From Gallionella sp. (GTDB lineage: Bacteria; Pseudomonadota; Gammaproteobacteria; Burkholderiales; Gallionellaceae): a stretch of DNA of 7,635 nucleotides. The notes under the pieces are model-generated. The model saw nothing but the letters and a program-made list of their open reading frames with translations. It was not told where the DNA came from and did not search any database. The translations under genes were made by a program, and so were the position numbers. The stretch's first letter is position 1, and every line of letters starts with the position of its first letter. The stretch lies in contig JADGRM010000102.1 in assembly GCA_017880945.1 (NCBI GenBank), positions 1 to 7,635 of the forward strand. The letters are read 5' to 3'. This document shows, one piece after another, positions 1 through 6,724 of the stretch.

Positions 1-443
1 GCCAACTCCATCGAGCCATAAAGCTTGATCAAGTCCACATGCACGCCTTTTGCGGCGAAGTGAGCCCTCGCGGTTTGCACGTATTTGGTCGCCACGCGCA
101 GACGCGCGCCCTGGCGCACCGCGGATTCATAATCGAAATCATCACGCACCGCCACCATCATCCGGCAGCGCGCAATATTCAGATCCAGCGGCTGATACAG
201 CCCGGTGCCGCCGTGTTCATCCAGCACGTCCTTGCCCGCCACACCAATGTCCGCGGCGCCGTATTGCACATAAGTCGGCACGTCGCTGGCACGCACGATG
301 ATCAAACGCACATCGGCGCGATTGGTCGGCAGGATCAGTTTGCGCGACGACTCAGGGTCTTCCAGCGCGGTGATGCCAGCCGCATTCAGCAGCGGCAAGG
401 TTTCTTCAAAGATGCGTCCTTTGGACAATGCAATGGTTATCAT
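1..443 (-). CDS. hisG: ATP phosphoribosyltransferase HisG, N-terminal part (cut by window edge)
   Basis: HisG catalyses the first step of histidine biosynthesis in the cytoplasm, joining ATP and PRPP to give phosphoribosyl-ATP. The reading frame opens with ATG at 443 and stays open to base 1, giving 147 codons with no stop, so the 3' end lies outside the window. The translation begins MITIALSKGRIFEETLPLL, the typical HisG opening. Further family blocks are the RLIIVRASDVPTYVQYGAADIGVAGKD region (about residues 46-72) and the KLYGSMEL block at 140-147, which belongs to the PRPP/product-binding core. An AGGGA lies 7 bases before the ATG. The gene starts 48 bases after the murA stop on the same strand. 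The sequence resembles the short betaproteobacterial form that needs HisZ, but the missing C-terminus means the absence of the regulatory domain cannot be checked here. Confidence 0.95.
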   Translation of the reverse strand, partial: MITIALSKGRIFEETLPLLNAAGITALEDPESSRKLILPTNRADVRLIIVRASDVPTYVQYGAADIGVAGKDVLDEHGGTGLYQPLDLNIARCRMMVAVRDDFDYESAVRQGARLRVATKYVQTARAHFAAKGVHVDLIKLYGSMEL

Positions 444-491
444 CTGAAAATCCCTGTTTATTTGATGCGGCGTATCTGTTATCTCAACCGG

Positions 492-1760
492 CTATTTCAA
501 CCGGCGTATCTGGGCACCGAGCCCCGACAGTTTTGCCTCGATATGTTCGTAGCCACGGTCCAGATGGTAGATGCGATCCACAATAGTCTCGCCCTGCGCG
601 ACCAATCCGGCGATAACCAGGCACGCCGACGCGCGCAAATCGGTCGCCATGATGGTTGCGCCTTCCAGTTGCGCGCAGCCTTTTATGACGGCGGTATTGC
701 CCTCGACATCGATCTGCGCTCCTAAGCGGCGCAGCTCCTGCACGTGCATGAAACGGTTCTCGAAAATCGTTTCGACCACCATCGCGCTGCCCTCGGCGAT
801 GGTGTTCATCGCCATGAATTGCGCCTGCATGTCGGTGGGAAAAGCCGGGTATGGCGAGGTACGCACATTCACGGCCATCGGGCGCTTATTCATTTTCAGG
901 TTGATCGTGCTGCCCGCCACTTGTATGGATGCACCGGCTTCCTGCAACTTCTCCAGCACGTTTTCAAGGATGTCGGCGCGCGCATCGGTCAGCGTGATGT
1001 CGCCGCCCGCCGCTGTTGCAGCCACCAGAAATGTGCCGCTCTCGATGCGATCCGGCATGATGCGATGGCTCGCACCATGCAATTTTTCCACGCCTATGAT
1101 GCTGATGGTATCGCTGCCCGCCCCTTCGATTTTGGCACCCATCGCGATCAGGCAATGCGCCAGGTCCACCACTTCAGGTTCGCGCGCCGCGTTTTCCAGC
1201 ACCGTCACGCCGTCCGCCAGCGCTGCGGCCATCATCAGGTTTTCCGTGCCGGTGACGCTGACCAGATCAAAAAATATCCGCGCGCCTTTCAAACGTTTTG
1301 CCCCCACACCATGTGGTACTTGGGCATGGATGTAACCATGTTCGATATGTATCTCCGCGCCCATCGCCTGCAAGCCTTTGATGTGCAAGTCCACCGGACG
1401 CGAACCGATGGCGCAACCGCCCGGCAGGGAAACACGCGCTTCGCCGAAACGTGCCACCAGCGGCCCCAATACCAGGATCGCGGCGCGCATGGTTTTCACC
1501 ATTTCATAAGGAGCCTCGAGGTTGTCGATATTCGCGGCAGACAAGACCATCTGGCCGCCGTTGATCTCTATCGCCACGCCCAACTGCATCAGCAGCTTGC
1601 GCATCGTGGCGACATCGTGCAAATCCGGCATGTTGTCCAGATGCAGATCACCTGCCGTCAGCAACCCGGCACACATGATGGGCAGGGCCGCGTTCTTGGC
1701 GCCGGAAATGCGCACCTCACCGTTAAGGCGATTGCCGCCCTGAATCGCTAATTTTTGCAT
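492..1760 (-). CDS. murA: UDP-N-acetylglucosamine 1-carboxyvinyltransferase MurA
   Basis: MurA transfers enolpyruvate from PEP to UDP-GlcNAc, the first committed step of peptidoglycan synthesis, in the cytoplasm. The 422-residue product is full length for the family (E. coli 419). Visible active-site elements are Lys22-Asn23 in SGAKNAALP, Arg92 in KTMRAAILVLGP, and Cys116 in LPGGCAIGSRPVDLH. Cys116 is the PEP-binding loop cysteine, equivalent to E. coli Cys115, so the enzyme should be of the fosfomycin-sensitive type. Asp310 in FPTDMQAQF matches the catalytic Asp305, and Arg402 lies in HLDRGYEHIE. The ATG at 1760 lies 3 bases after the ibaG stop. Upstream there is only a weak ribosome-binding site (GAAG about 7 bases away), which suggests translational coupling to ibaG. 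hisG follows. Nothing is missing or disrupted. Confidence 0.98.
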   Translation of the reverse strand: MQKLAIQGGNRLNGEVRISGAKNAALPIMCAGLLTAGDLHLDNMPDLHDVATMRKLLMQLGVAIEINGGQMVLSAANIDNLEAPYEMVKTMRAAILVLGPLVARFGEARVSLPGGCAIGSRPVDLHIKGLQAMGAEIHIEHGYIHAQVPHGVGAKRLKGARIFFDLVSVTGTENLMMAAALADGVTVLENAAREPEVVDLAHCLIAMGAKIEGAGSDTISIIGVEKLHGASHRIMPDRIESGTFLVAATAAGGDITLTDARADILENVLEKLQEAGASIQVAGSTINLKMNKRPMAVNVRTSPYPAFPTDMQAQFMAMNTIAEGSAMVVETIFENRFMHVQELRRLGAQIDVEGNTAVIKGCAQLEGATIMATDLRASACLVIAGLVAQGETIVDRIYHLDRGYEHIEAKLSGLGAQIRRLK

Positions 1761-1763
1761 GGC

Positions 1764-2015
1764 TTACTTCTGGCTCTGCCACTCTTGCGGTGTATATGTT
1801 TTCATCGACAACGCATGAATTTCAGCGCGCATCCGGTCACCCAGGGTCTGGTAAACCAACTGGTGGCGTTGCACGCGGTTCTTGCCCGCAAACTCCTCGC
1901 TGACTACCACCGCTTCAAAGTGTTGCCCATCCCCGACCACGCTTAAATGCTCGGTCGCCATGCCTTGCGCGATGTTGAGTTGAATACTTTCCGGGGTAAC
2001 CATGATTAAATCCAT
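1764..2015 (-). CDS. ibaG: BolA family protein, IbaG/YrbA type
   Basis: This is a small BolA-fold protein of 83 residues, or 79 if translation starts at the internal ATG at 2003. BolA proteins partner with monothiol glutaredoxins and coordinate or traffic [2Fe-2S] clusters; IbaG is linked to acid tolerance in E. coli. The sequence shows the family pattern: GDGQHFEAVVVSEEF (residues 28-42), the basic loop GKNRVQRHQLVY, and the conserved IHALSMKTYTPQEW near the C-terminus with the invariant histidine of the helix-turn. The position used as a cluster ligand in BolA_C proteins carries no cysteine, which fits the BolA_H/IbaG group. Its place directly upstream of murA matches E. coli and many other proteobacteria. 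Neither ATG has a clear Shine-Dalgarno sequence. MVTPESIQ from 2003 looks like the more usual N-terminus, but 2015 cannot be excluded. Confidence 0.92.
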   Translation of the reverse strand: MDLIMVTPESIQLNIAQGMATEHLSVVGDGQHFEAVVVSEEFAGKNRVQRHQLVYQTLGDRMRAEIHALSMKTYTPQEWQSQK

Positions 2016-2087
2016 TGTTCGTTAAATTGATAAAGAAAGCTTGAAATATGACGCGCGCCTACTAAAACGCAGGGTTGCGCATGATAC
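2016..2087 (-). promoter_or_regulatory. AT-rich leader upstream of ibaG, probable promoter region
   Basis: This 72-base non-coding stretch lies between the intrinsic terminator after mlaB and the ibaG start. If the terminator works, ibaG, murA and hisG need a promoter here. The half nearest ibaG is AT-rich and contains TATCAA on the minus strand, with only a poor -35 match (GCGTCA, 17 bases upstream). A weak 4-bp hairpin (CGCA/TGCG, 2068-2079) followed by TTTT is also present. The promoter is inferred from context and not from a good consensus match. Confidence 0.3.
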
Positions 2088-2131
2088 AAAAAAACTAGCG
2101 GATGTGCGTGCGGCGCTGAACATGCCGCCAG
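2088..2131 (-). terminator. Rho-independent terminator after mlaB
   Basis: Read on the minus strand, CTGGCGG (2131-2125) pairs with CCGCTAG (2101-2095): seven base pairs including one G-U. After a single bulged C (2124), ATGT (2123-2120) pairs with ACAT (2105-2102), extending the stem to 11 pairs around a 14-base loop. Seven T residues follow directly (2094-2088). It begins 9 bases after the mlaB stop. The plus-strand reading has no T-tract, so it should act only on mla transcripts. Confidence 0.8.
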
Positions 2132-2140
2132 CATAAAAGA

Positions 2141-2428
2141 TCAAGCCCGTTGCTGAGGCAACAGGTCGTCTACACCATACAAACGCGCCAGGCTGAGCAG
2201 GTTATCGGGGATATTGAGCACGCGCAAATCGCGCTGACCCTGCAGCGCGGCTCTTGCCCAACCCAGCAACATACTGACCGCAGCGGAGTCCACAGCTTCG
2301 ACCTTGGAGAAATCAACCTGCAAATTCCCACTGGCCAGGTGTTGCAAACCGGTTGCAAACAATGCGGGGACGGTTTCCATGGTCAAGCCTCCACTCAGCA
2401 CCATCCCGTCCCCATCATCAGCGGTCAC
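2141..2428 (-). CDS. mlaB: STAS-domain protein MlaB of the phospholipid ABC transporter
   Basis: MlaB is the small cytoplasmic STAS subunit that binds the MlaF ATPase and is needed for assembly or activity of the MlaFEDB complex. The 95-residue product matches the family length (E. coli 97). The STAS core VDFSKVEAVDSAAVSMLL (residues 38-55) aligns with E. coli IDLSRVSRVDTGGLALLL; Ser48 takes the place of the functionally important threonine. A second conserved stretch, SLARLYGVDDLLP (79-91), matches the C-terminal helix. The start is GTG at 2428, overlapping the mlaC stop as GTGA. A full GGAGG (2436-2440) lies 7 bases upstream inside the end of mlaC, which fixes the start well. It is the last gene before the intrinsic terminator at 2088-2131. 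Confidence 0.93.
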   Translation of the reverse strand: MTADDGDGMVLSGGLTMETVPALFATGLQHLASGNLQVDFSKVEAVDSAAVSMLLGWARAALQGQRDLRVLNIPDNLLSLARLYGVDDLLPQQRA

Positions 2429-3063
2429 TTCCCGACCTCCTTGCGCAGCGTGACATCGGCTGCATTGACGTTCTTGACGGACAGCGTCTTGATAAGTCCA
2501 TCGATTCCGCTGTCCTGGATTTGCGTGGCAAACGTGCCGCGATAGCTCATCACCATGCTGACCCCGTCTATGGATATGTCATACACTTTCCAACCGCTGT
2601 CAGCTTTTTTCATCTCGTAATCCACCAGGATCGGCTGCGAACCGGGCTTGCTGATGACGGTCTTGACTGTCACTTCAGTGTCGTCGGTTGCAATTTTGGA
2701 CGGTTTCACCTCAACCGTTTGATCGCGATATACCGTGAAGACTTTGGTATAAGTTCGTACCAGCATATTGCGGAATTCCGTGACCAATGACTGTTTTTGC
2801 TCGGGGGTCGCGGTACGCCAATATTTGCCGACCGCCAATTGTGTCATGCGCGAAAAATCAAAATTCGGCAGCACCTTGGCGTCCACCAGCGCGATGATTT
2901 TTTTCTGGTCACCCGACTGAATGTCTTTGTCTACCTTGATGATAGCAATGACTTCCTGCACGGTGTTCTTTATCAGCGCATCGGGCGCAATCACCTCGGC
3001 GTGTACCACACCGACCGCAAAGCATATCAACACTCCTGAAACAATTCTTCTCAACGCTATCAT
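2425..3063 (-). CDS. mlaC: Periplasmic phospholipid-binding protein MlaC
   Basis: MlaC is the soluble periplasmic carrier that shuttles phospholipid between the outer-membrane MlaA complex and the inner-membrane MlaD ring (Ttg2D/Tol-Tol-Ttg2 family). From the ATG at 3063 the product is 212 residues. It has a Sec signal peptide (basic MIALRR, hydrophobic VSGVLICFAVGVV, cleavage after VHA at about residue 22) followed by the family domain. Recognisable blocks are VLPNFDFSRMTQLAVGKYWRT, TPEQKQSLVTEFRNML and the late GWKVYDISIDGVSMV. A second in-frame ATG at 3075 would add four residues (MKDD), but it has no ribosome-binding site, whereas GAAGGA sits about 4 bases before the ATG at 3063; I therefore chose 3063. 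The gene follows mlaD by 13 bases and overlaps mlaB by 4. Confidence 0.94.
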   Translation of the reverse strand: MIALRRIVSGVLICFAVGVVHAEVIAPDALIKNTVQEVIAIIKVDKDIQSGDQKKIIALVDAKVLPNFDFSRMTQLAVGKYWRTATPEQKQSLVTEFRNMLVRTYTKVFTVYRDQTVEVKPSKIATDDTEVTVKTVISKPGSQPILVDYEMKKADSGWKVYDISIDGVSMVMSYRGTFATQIQDSGIDGLIKTLSVKNVNAADVTLRKEVGK

Positions 3064-3076
3064 GTCATCCTTCATT

Positions 3077-3541
3077 TTATTTAACAGGTTCTTCAGTCTT
3101 GTTATAGATGAACTTGCCGATCAAGTCTTCCAACACCACCGCAGACTGCGTCTTTTTGATTTGCTCCCCGTTTTTGAGCATCTCGCTGTCGCCGCCGGGC
3201 ATCAAGCCTATGTACTGTTCGCCAAGCAAACCCGAAGTCAGAATATTTGCGAACGTATCCTTGGGAAATTGATAACGTTTGTCCAAACTCATCACGACCT
3301 TGGCTTCGTAGCGTTCCGTATCCAGGGTGATTTCGGTGACGCGCCCGACCAGCACCCCGGCGCTCTTGATCGATGCTTTGGGCTTCAACCCGCCGATATT
3401 GGAAAAATAAGCATTTACCTGATAAGTCTCCGACACGTTGTACGTACCCAGGTTCCCGACTTTCATCGCCAGCATCACCAGTGCGGCGATGCCCCCCACA
3501 ACAAATATGCCCACCCACAAATCCAATGTCGTGCGTTCCAT
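3077..3541 (-). CDS. mlaD: MCE-domain substrate-binding subunit MlaD
   Basis: MlaD is anchored in the inner membrane and forms the hexameric periplasmic MCE ring through which lipid passes between MlaC and the MlaE permease. The 154-residue product has a single N-terminal membrane segment (about 9-27, VGIFVVGGIAALVMLAM) and an MCE domain (about 39-116). The domain contains NIGGLKPKASIKSAGVLVGRV and the family signature TSGLLGEQYIGLMPGG. The C-terminal helix SAVVLEDLIGKFIY (133-146) matches the pore-forming helix of E. coli MlaD. It is shorter than the E. coli protein (183 residues) because it lacks the disordered tail after this helix. AGAGGG at the very end of mlaE serves as ribosome-binding site, 9 bases before the ATG at 3541. 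Confidence 0.96.
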   Translation of the reverse strand: MERTTLDLWVGIFVVGGIAALVMLAMKVGNLGTYNVSETYQVNAYFSNIGGLKPKASIKSAGVLVGRVTEITLDTERYEAKVVMSLDKRYQFPKDTFANILTSGLLGEQYIGLMPGGDSEMLKNGEQIKKTQSAVVLEDLIGKFIYNKTEEPVK

Positions 3542-3544
3542 AAC

Positions 3545-4345
3545 TCAATTCCCTCTAAACATGATTGCAGTCAATACGAAATCCAACATCAAGATTACCA
3601 ACGACGATGTCACCACCGTTCGAGTAGTTGCACCGGACACCCCTTCTGCAGTCGGCGGGGCATCATAGCCTTCGAACAGGGCGATGACCGTCACCGCCGT
3701 GCCAAACACGAAACTCTTCATCACGCCGTTCAATATGTCATCGCGAAAATCCACTGCCGCCTGCATTTGCGACCAGAATGAACCTTCGTCCACACCGATC
3801 TGCACTACACCCACCAAGTAGCCGCCAAATACCCCCACTGCGCTGAACATCGCGGCCAGCAACGGCATGGAGATCACGCCGGCCCAGAAGCGCGGCGCGA
3901 CGATGCGCGCGATCGGATTCACCGCCATCATCTCCATCGCCGAGATCTGCTCGGTCGCCTTCATCAAGCCGATCTCCGCCGTCATCGCCGAACCTGCGCG
4001 GCTGGCGAACAACAGCGCGGCCACCACCGGCCCCAACTCGCGCACCAGGCTCAACGCCACCATGCTGCCCAACGCCGACTCCGAGCCGTAGCGCTTGAGC
4101 GTTTCATAGCCCTGCAAACCCAGCACCATGCCGACGAACAGCCCCGCCACGATGATGATGATCAGCGACATCACGCCGGTCGAAAACAATTCTTTGACGG
4201 TCAGGTGGAAGCGGCGAAAACTGCTTCCCGAATACATCAGGGTAAGAAAAAAGAATCGCGCCGCCATACCGATGCGCCATACCGCATTGATGGTGCGATG
4301 GCCGATCACTTTGAATGTCTTGGCTGCTGGCATTGTCATTCTCAC
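3545..4345 (-). CDS. mlaE: Phospholipid ABC transporter permease MlaE
   Basis: MlaE is the integral inner-membrane permease of the Mla transporter; two copies sit between the MlaF ATPases and the MlaD ring. The 266-residue product has hydrophobic segments at about 56-80, 97-118, 153-183, 207-226 and 243-263. The MlaE/YrbE signature is clear: VRELGPVVAALLFASRAGSAMTAE from residue 101, then EIGLMKATEQISAMEMMAVNP (124-144), the coupling helix that meets MlaF. The longest frame starts at GTG 4345, overlapping the mlaF stop as GTGA, with AGGA 9 bases upstream. ATG codons at 4339 and 4333 are alternative starts that would remove two or four residues. The overlap with mlaF and the 3-base gap to mlaD indicate one transcript. 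Confidence 0.96.
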   Translation of the reverse strand: MRMTMPAAKTFKVIGHRTINAVWRIGMAARFFFLTLMYSGSSFRRFHLTVKELFSTGVMSLIIIIVAGLFVGMVLGLQGYETLKRYGSESALGSMVALSLVRELGPVVAALLFASRAGSAMTAEIGLMKATEQISAMEMMAVNPIARIVAPRFWAGVISMPLLAAMFSAVGVFGGYLVGVVQIGVDEGSFWSQMQAAVDFRDDILNGVMKSFVFGTAVTVIALFEGYDAPPTAEGVSGATTRTVVTSSLVILMLDFVLTAIMFRGN

Positions 4346-5139
4346 AAATTCAAATCCTGGCGGTAGTCACCGCCGGGGTAATGGAATGGCACCGGTCCGT
4401 CCATTTCGCCATGCACGAACTGATGCACGAAATCCCGGTCCGATGCCCGAATCTCTTCGGGTGTTCCTTCCGCCACGATCACCCCGTTCGCCATGAAGTA
4501 GACATAGTCCACGATCTTCAAGGACTCCTGCACATCATGGGTGACCACTATCGAGGTCGCACCCAGCGCGTCATTCAAGCGCCGGATCAAATCACCCACC
4601 ACGGTCAATGAAATCGGATCCAGCCCGGCAAACGGCTCGTCATACATGATCAGCATCGGATCGAGCGCCACAGTGCGTGCCAATGCCACACGCCGTGCCA
4701 TGCCGCCGGACAATTCGGAAGGCATCAGATTATACGTGCTGCGCAAACCCACTGCATGCAGTTTCATCAGGACCAGGTCGTGAATGATCTCTTCCGGCAG
4801 GTCGGTATGTTCGCGCATCTGAAACGCCACGTTGTCAAACACCGTCATGTCAGTGAACAATGCGCCGAACTGAAACAGCATGCCCATCTTGCGGCGCATC
4901 CGGTACAAGCCATCCTGGTCCAGCTCATGGATGACTTGGCCATCCACCTTGACGTAACCCTTGGTCGGCCTGAGTGCACCGCCGATATGGCGCAGCAGTG
5001 TAGTCTTGCCACAGCCGCTCAAACCCATGATAGCAATCAACTTTCCTTTCGGAAAATTCATGTTGATGCCCTCCAGGACCGGACGCCTATCGTAGGCAAA
5101 ATTGAGGTCGCGAATTTCGACCAAAGCGGACAAAGACAA
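4342..5139 (-). CDS. mlaF: Phospholipid ABC transporter ATPase MlaF
   Basis: MlaF is the cytoplasmic ATPase that powers lipid movement by MlaFEDB. Counting from the TTG at 5139 (265 residues; E. coli MlaF 269), it has Walker A GLSGCGKT (39-46, Lys45), the Q-loop at Gln90 in MLFQFGALFTDM, the ABC signature LSGGM (143-147), Walker B LIMYDEP (Asp167, Glu168) and the switch His201 in VVTHD. The tail DGPVPFHYPGGDY matches the MlaF-specific C-terminal extension that contacts the neighbouring subunit and MlaB. No ATG or GTG lies in frame before residue 27, which is inside the fold, so a TTG start is required. TTG at 5184 has GGGGA 7 bases upstream but would add a hydrophobic stretch (CTVLIFWVSIL) unexpected in a cytosolic ATPase. 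I prefer 5139 on family length. It is the first gene of the mla operon. Confidence 0.93.
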   Translation of the reverse strand: MSLSALVEIRDLNFAYDRRPVLEGINMNFPKGKLIAIMGLSGCGKTTLLRHIGGALRPTKGYVKVDGQVIHELDQDGLYRMRRKMGMLFQFGALFTDMTVFDNVAFQMREHTDLPEEIIHDLVLMKLHAVGLRSTYNLMPSELSGGMARRVALARTVALDPMLIMYDEPFAGLDPISLTVVGDLIRRLNDALGATSIVVTHDVQESLKIVDYVYFMANGVIVAEGTPEEIRASDRDFVHQFVHGEMDGPVPFHYPGGDYRQDLNL

Positions 5140-5168
5140 AATTGAAACCCAGAAAATCAAGACCGTGC

Positions 5169-5198
5169 ATTCTAAACCACCCAATCAATAATCCCCAA
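5169..5198 (-). promoter_or_regulatory. Possible promoter for the mla operon
   Basis: On the minus strand, TAGAAT (5174-5169) differs from the -10 consensus at one base, and TTGGGG (5198-5193) lies 18 bases upstream as a poor -35. Transcription would begin near 5162, leaving about 20 bases before the TTG at 5139, which supports that start over 5184. The match is modest and found by eye. Confidence 0.3.
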
Positions 5199-5202
5199 CT
5201 AA

Positions 5203-5230
5203 TTGACCTCAATATGAATATCTGTGCAAT
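5203..5230 (+). promoter_or_regulatory. Possible promoter for the response regulator operon
   Basis: TTGACC (5203-5208) matches five of six bases of the -35 consensus. TGCAAT (5225-5230), 16 bases further on, matches four of six of the -10. Transcription would start near 5237, upstream of both candidate TTG starts of the regulator (5255 and 5300). No -24/-12 sigma-54 site was seen in this gap, so the regulator gene itself is more likely read by the housekeeping sigma factor. Confidence 0.35.
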
Positions 5231-5254
5231 TTCCCCTATTGAGCTTCCGCCAAC

Positions 5255-6715
5255 TTGCCGTTATGCTCCGCACCCAATACCTATCGCGATGGGCAAAAAT
5301 TGAACTCTCCTTCGATACTACCCAGCCTGATGATTGTTGATGACGACCCGCTGATTCGCGAAGGACTGGCGGTCGCATTCAGCAATGACTTCGAGATTCA
5401 TCAGGCCGAAACACGCGTTGCTGCGATTGCCTTGCTGCGTAAATTGCCCAGTTCCCCGCAACTGGCGCTGATCGATTTGGGGCTTCCGCCCGTCCCTCAC
5501 CGTCCGGACGAAGGTTTTCAACTTATCGCCGAATTACTGGCGCATTCGCCGAAGATCAAGATTTTCGTCTTGTCCGGGCAAGATGAGCAAAGCAACGCAC
5601 GTCATGCACGCTCGTTGGGGGCGGTAGATTTCATTGCCAAACCCTGTGCGCCCGAGAAAATCAAAAAGTATCTGGACGACGCGCTGAAAGTTCAGGACAG
5701 AGAGCACCGCGATGAAGAACAGGACAAACAATCCCTCGGCATCGTCGGCCACAGCCTGGCGACACAAGCTTTGCGCAACCAGATCGTGATGTATGCCGCG
5801 ATACCTTTTCCGGTGCTCATCGAGGGGGAATCGGGTTGCGGCAAAGAACTGGTTGCCGCCGCGATACAAAAACTGGGAAACCGCCCTGATGCGTCATTCA
5901 AAGTTCTCAACTGCGCCGCAATCTCACCGACACTGATCGAGCCCACCCTGTTCGGATACAGCAAAGGTGCATTCACCGGCGCGACCGGCGCGCAGTCCGG
6001 TTTTTTTGAAGACGCATCTGACGGCACGCTGTTTCTCGATGAGATCGGCGAGTTGCCGCTTGAACTTCAAACCAAGTTATTGCGTGTGCTGGAAAACGGC
6101 GAATATCAGCGAGTCGGAGAAACAACAACGCGCAAAAGCAGCGCTCGCATCATCGCCGCGACTAACCGCAACCTGCGCGACGCCGTCCGGATCGGCACGT
6201 TTCGCGGCGACCTTTACCACCGCCTGAATGTATTCTCGATCACCGTTCCGCCGTTGCGTGAACTGGGCCAGGACAAGCTGGTTCTGCTGAACCATTTCCG
6301 CGCCTTTTACGCCCAGCAAATCAAGTTAATACCATTTGAGTTAAGCCCTGAGGCATTGCAGCGTTGGGAACAATACAGCTTTCCCGGCAACACCCGCGAA
6401 TTACGCAACATCGTCATCCGGCTAAGCACAAAATATCCCGGTCAAAAAGTCGATGTGTTGCATCTGCAAGACGAATTCGACCCGTTGGAAATGTCCGCTC
6501 ACTCGCAAGATGCCACCTCCTCGGAGTCGACAAAGCAACAACTGCAACAGGGAGACTTCAGCCTTGATCAGCACCTGCGCGATCAGGAAGGTCATTATAT
6601 CGCCGCCGCACTGGAACTGGCCGCAGGCAACATCAGTGAAGCCGCCAGACTGCTCGGCATCAACCGCACCACACTGCACAGTCGTATGGGTGTGCATGAA
6701 AAGCTCAAGGAATAG
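5255..6715 (+). CDS. Sigma-54-dependent response regulator (NtrC family: receiver, AAA+, Fis HTH)
   Basis: This is a cytoplasmic enhancer-binding protein that, when phosphorylated by a sensor kinase, should activate sigma-54 RNA polymerase. Numbered from TTG 5255 (486 residues), the receiver spans about 24-145: acidic pocket DDD 29-31, phosphoacceptor Asp74 in LIDLGLPP, switch Ser107 and Lys129 in AKP. The AAA+ domain runs about 160-390. It has Walker A GESGCGKE (191-198), an intact GAFTGA (238-243) that contacts sigma-54, Walker B TLFLDEIGELP (Asp262, Glu263), arginine-finger region FRGDLYHRLNVF, and sensor II FPGNTRELRN. A polar, Gln-rich linker leads to a Fis-type helix-turn-helix at about 455-478 (AAGNISEAARLLGINRTTLH). 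No ATG precedes residue 26. TTG at 5300, with GGG upstream, gives a more usual N-terminus and is quite possible. The receiver has extra residues after Asp74, reminiscent of PrsR-type regulators. No partner kinase is in the window. Confidence 0.93.
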   Translation: MPLCSAPNTYRDGQKLNSPSILPSLMIVDDDPLIREGLAVAFSNDFEIHQAETRVAAIALLRKLPSSPQLALIDLGLPPVPHRPDEGFQLIAELLAHSPKIKIFVLSGQDEQSNARHARSLGAVDFIAKPCAPEKIKKYLDDALKVQDREHRDEEQDKQSLGIVGHSLATQALRNQIVMYAAIPFPVLIEGESGCGKELVAAAIQKLGNRPDASFKVLNCAAISPTLIEPTLFGYSKGAFTGATGAQSGFFEDASDGTLFLDEIGELPLELQTKLLRVLENGEYQRVGETTTRKSSARIIAATNRNLRDAVRIGTFRGDLYHRLNVFSITVPPLRELGQDKLVLLNHFRAFYAQQIKLIPFELSPEALQRWEQYSFPGNTRELRNIVIRLSTKYPGQKVDVLHLQDEFDPLEMSAHSQDATSSESTKQQLQQGDFSLDQHLRDQEGHYIAAALELAAGNISEAARLLGINRTTLHSRMGVHEKLKE

Positions 6716-6724
6716 GATACATTC

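Noticed and set aside
39..725. Long open frame on the plus strand across the hisG/murA region
   Set aside because: It lies antisense to hisG and murA, both of which have full family motifs. Its translation is rich in His, Arg and Gln with no recognisable domain, as expected for a shadow frame in GC-rich coding DNA.
744..1751. 335-codon open frame antisense to murA
   Set aside because: It is entirely covered by murA, whose active-site residues are all present. The composition (many His, Gln and Arg) is that of a reverse-strand shadow.
2064..2080. Small hairpin followed by TTTT on the minus strand
   Set aside because: There are only four Watson-Crick pairs and a short T-run, too weak to call a second terminator.
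2149..2162. Five-base inverted repeat GTTGC/GCAAC at the end of mlaB
   Set aside because: It lies inside the last codons of mlaB, is short and has no T-tract directly after it. The stronger hairpin at 2088-2131 explains termination.
2921..3781. 286-codon plus-strand open frame across mlaC, mlaD and mlaE
   Set aside because: It crosses three intact minus-strand genes and has no family motif or own ribosome-binding site, so it is a shadow frame.
5185..5254. Sigma-54 (-24/-12) promoter in the divergent gap
   Set aside because: I looked for GG and GC spaced by about ten bases in a TGGC...TTGC context on both strands and found no convincing match.
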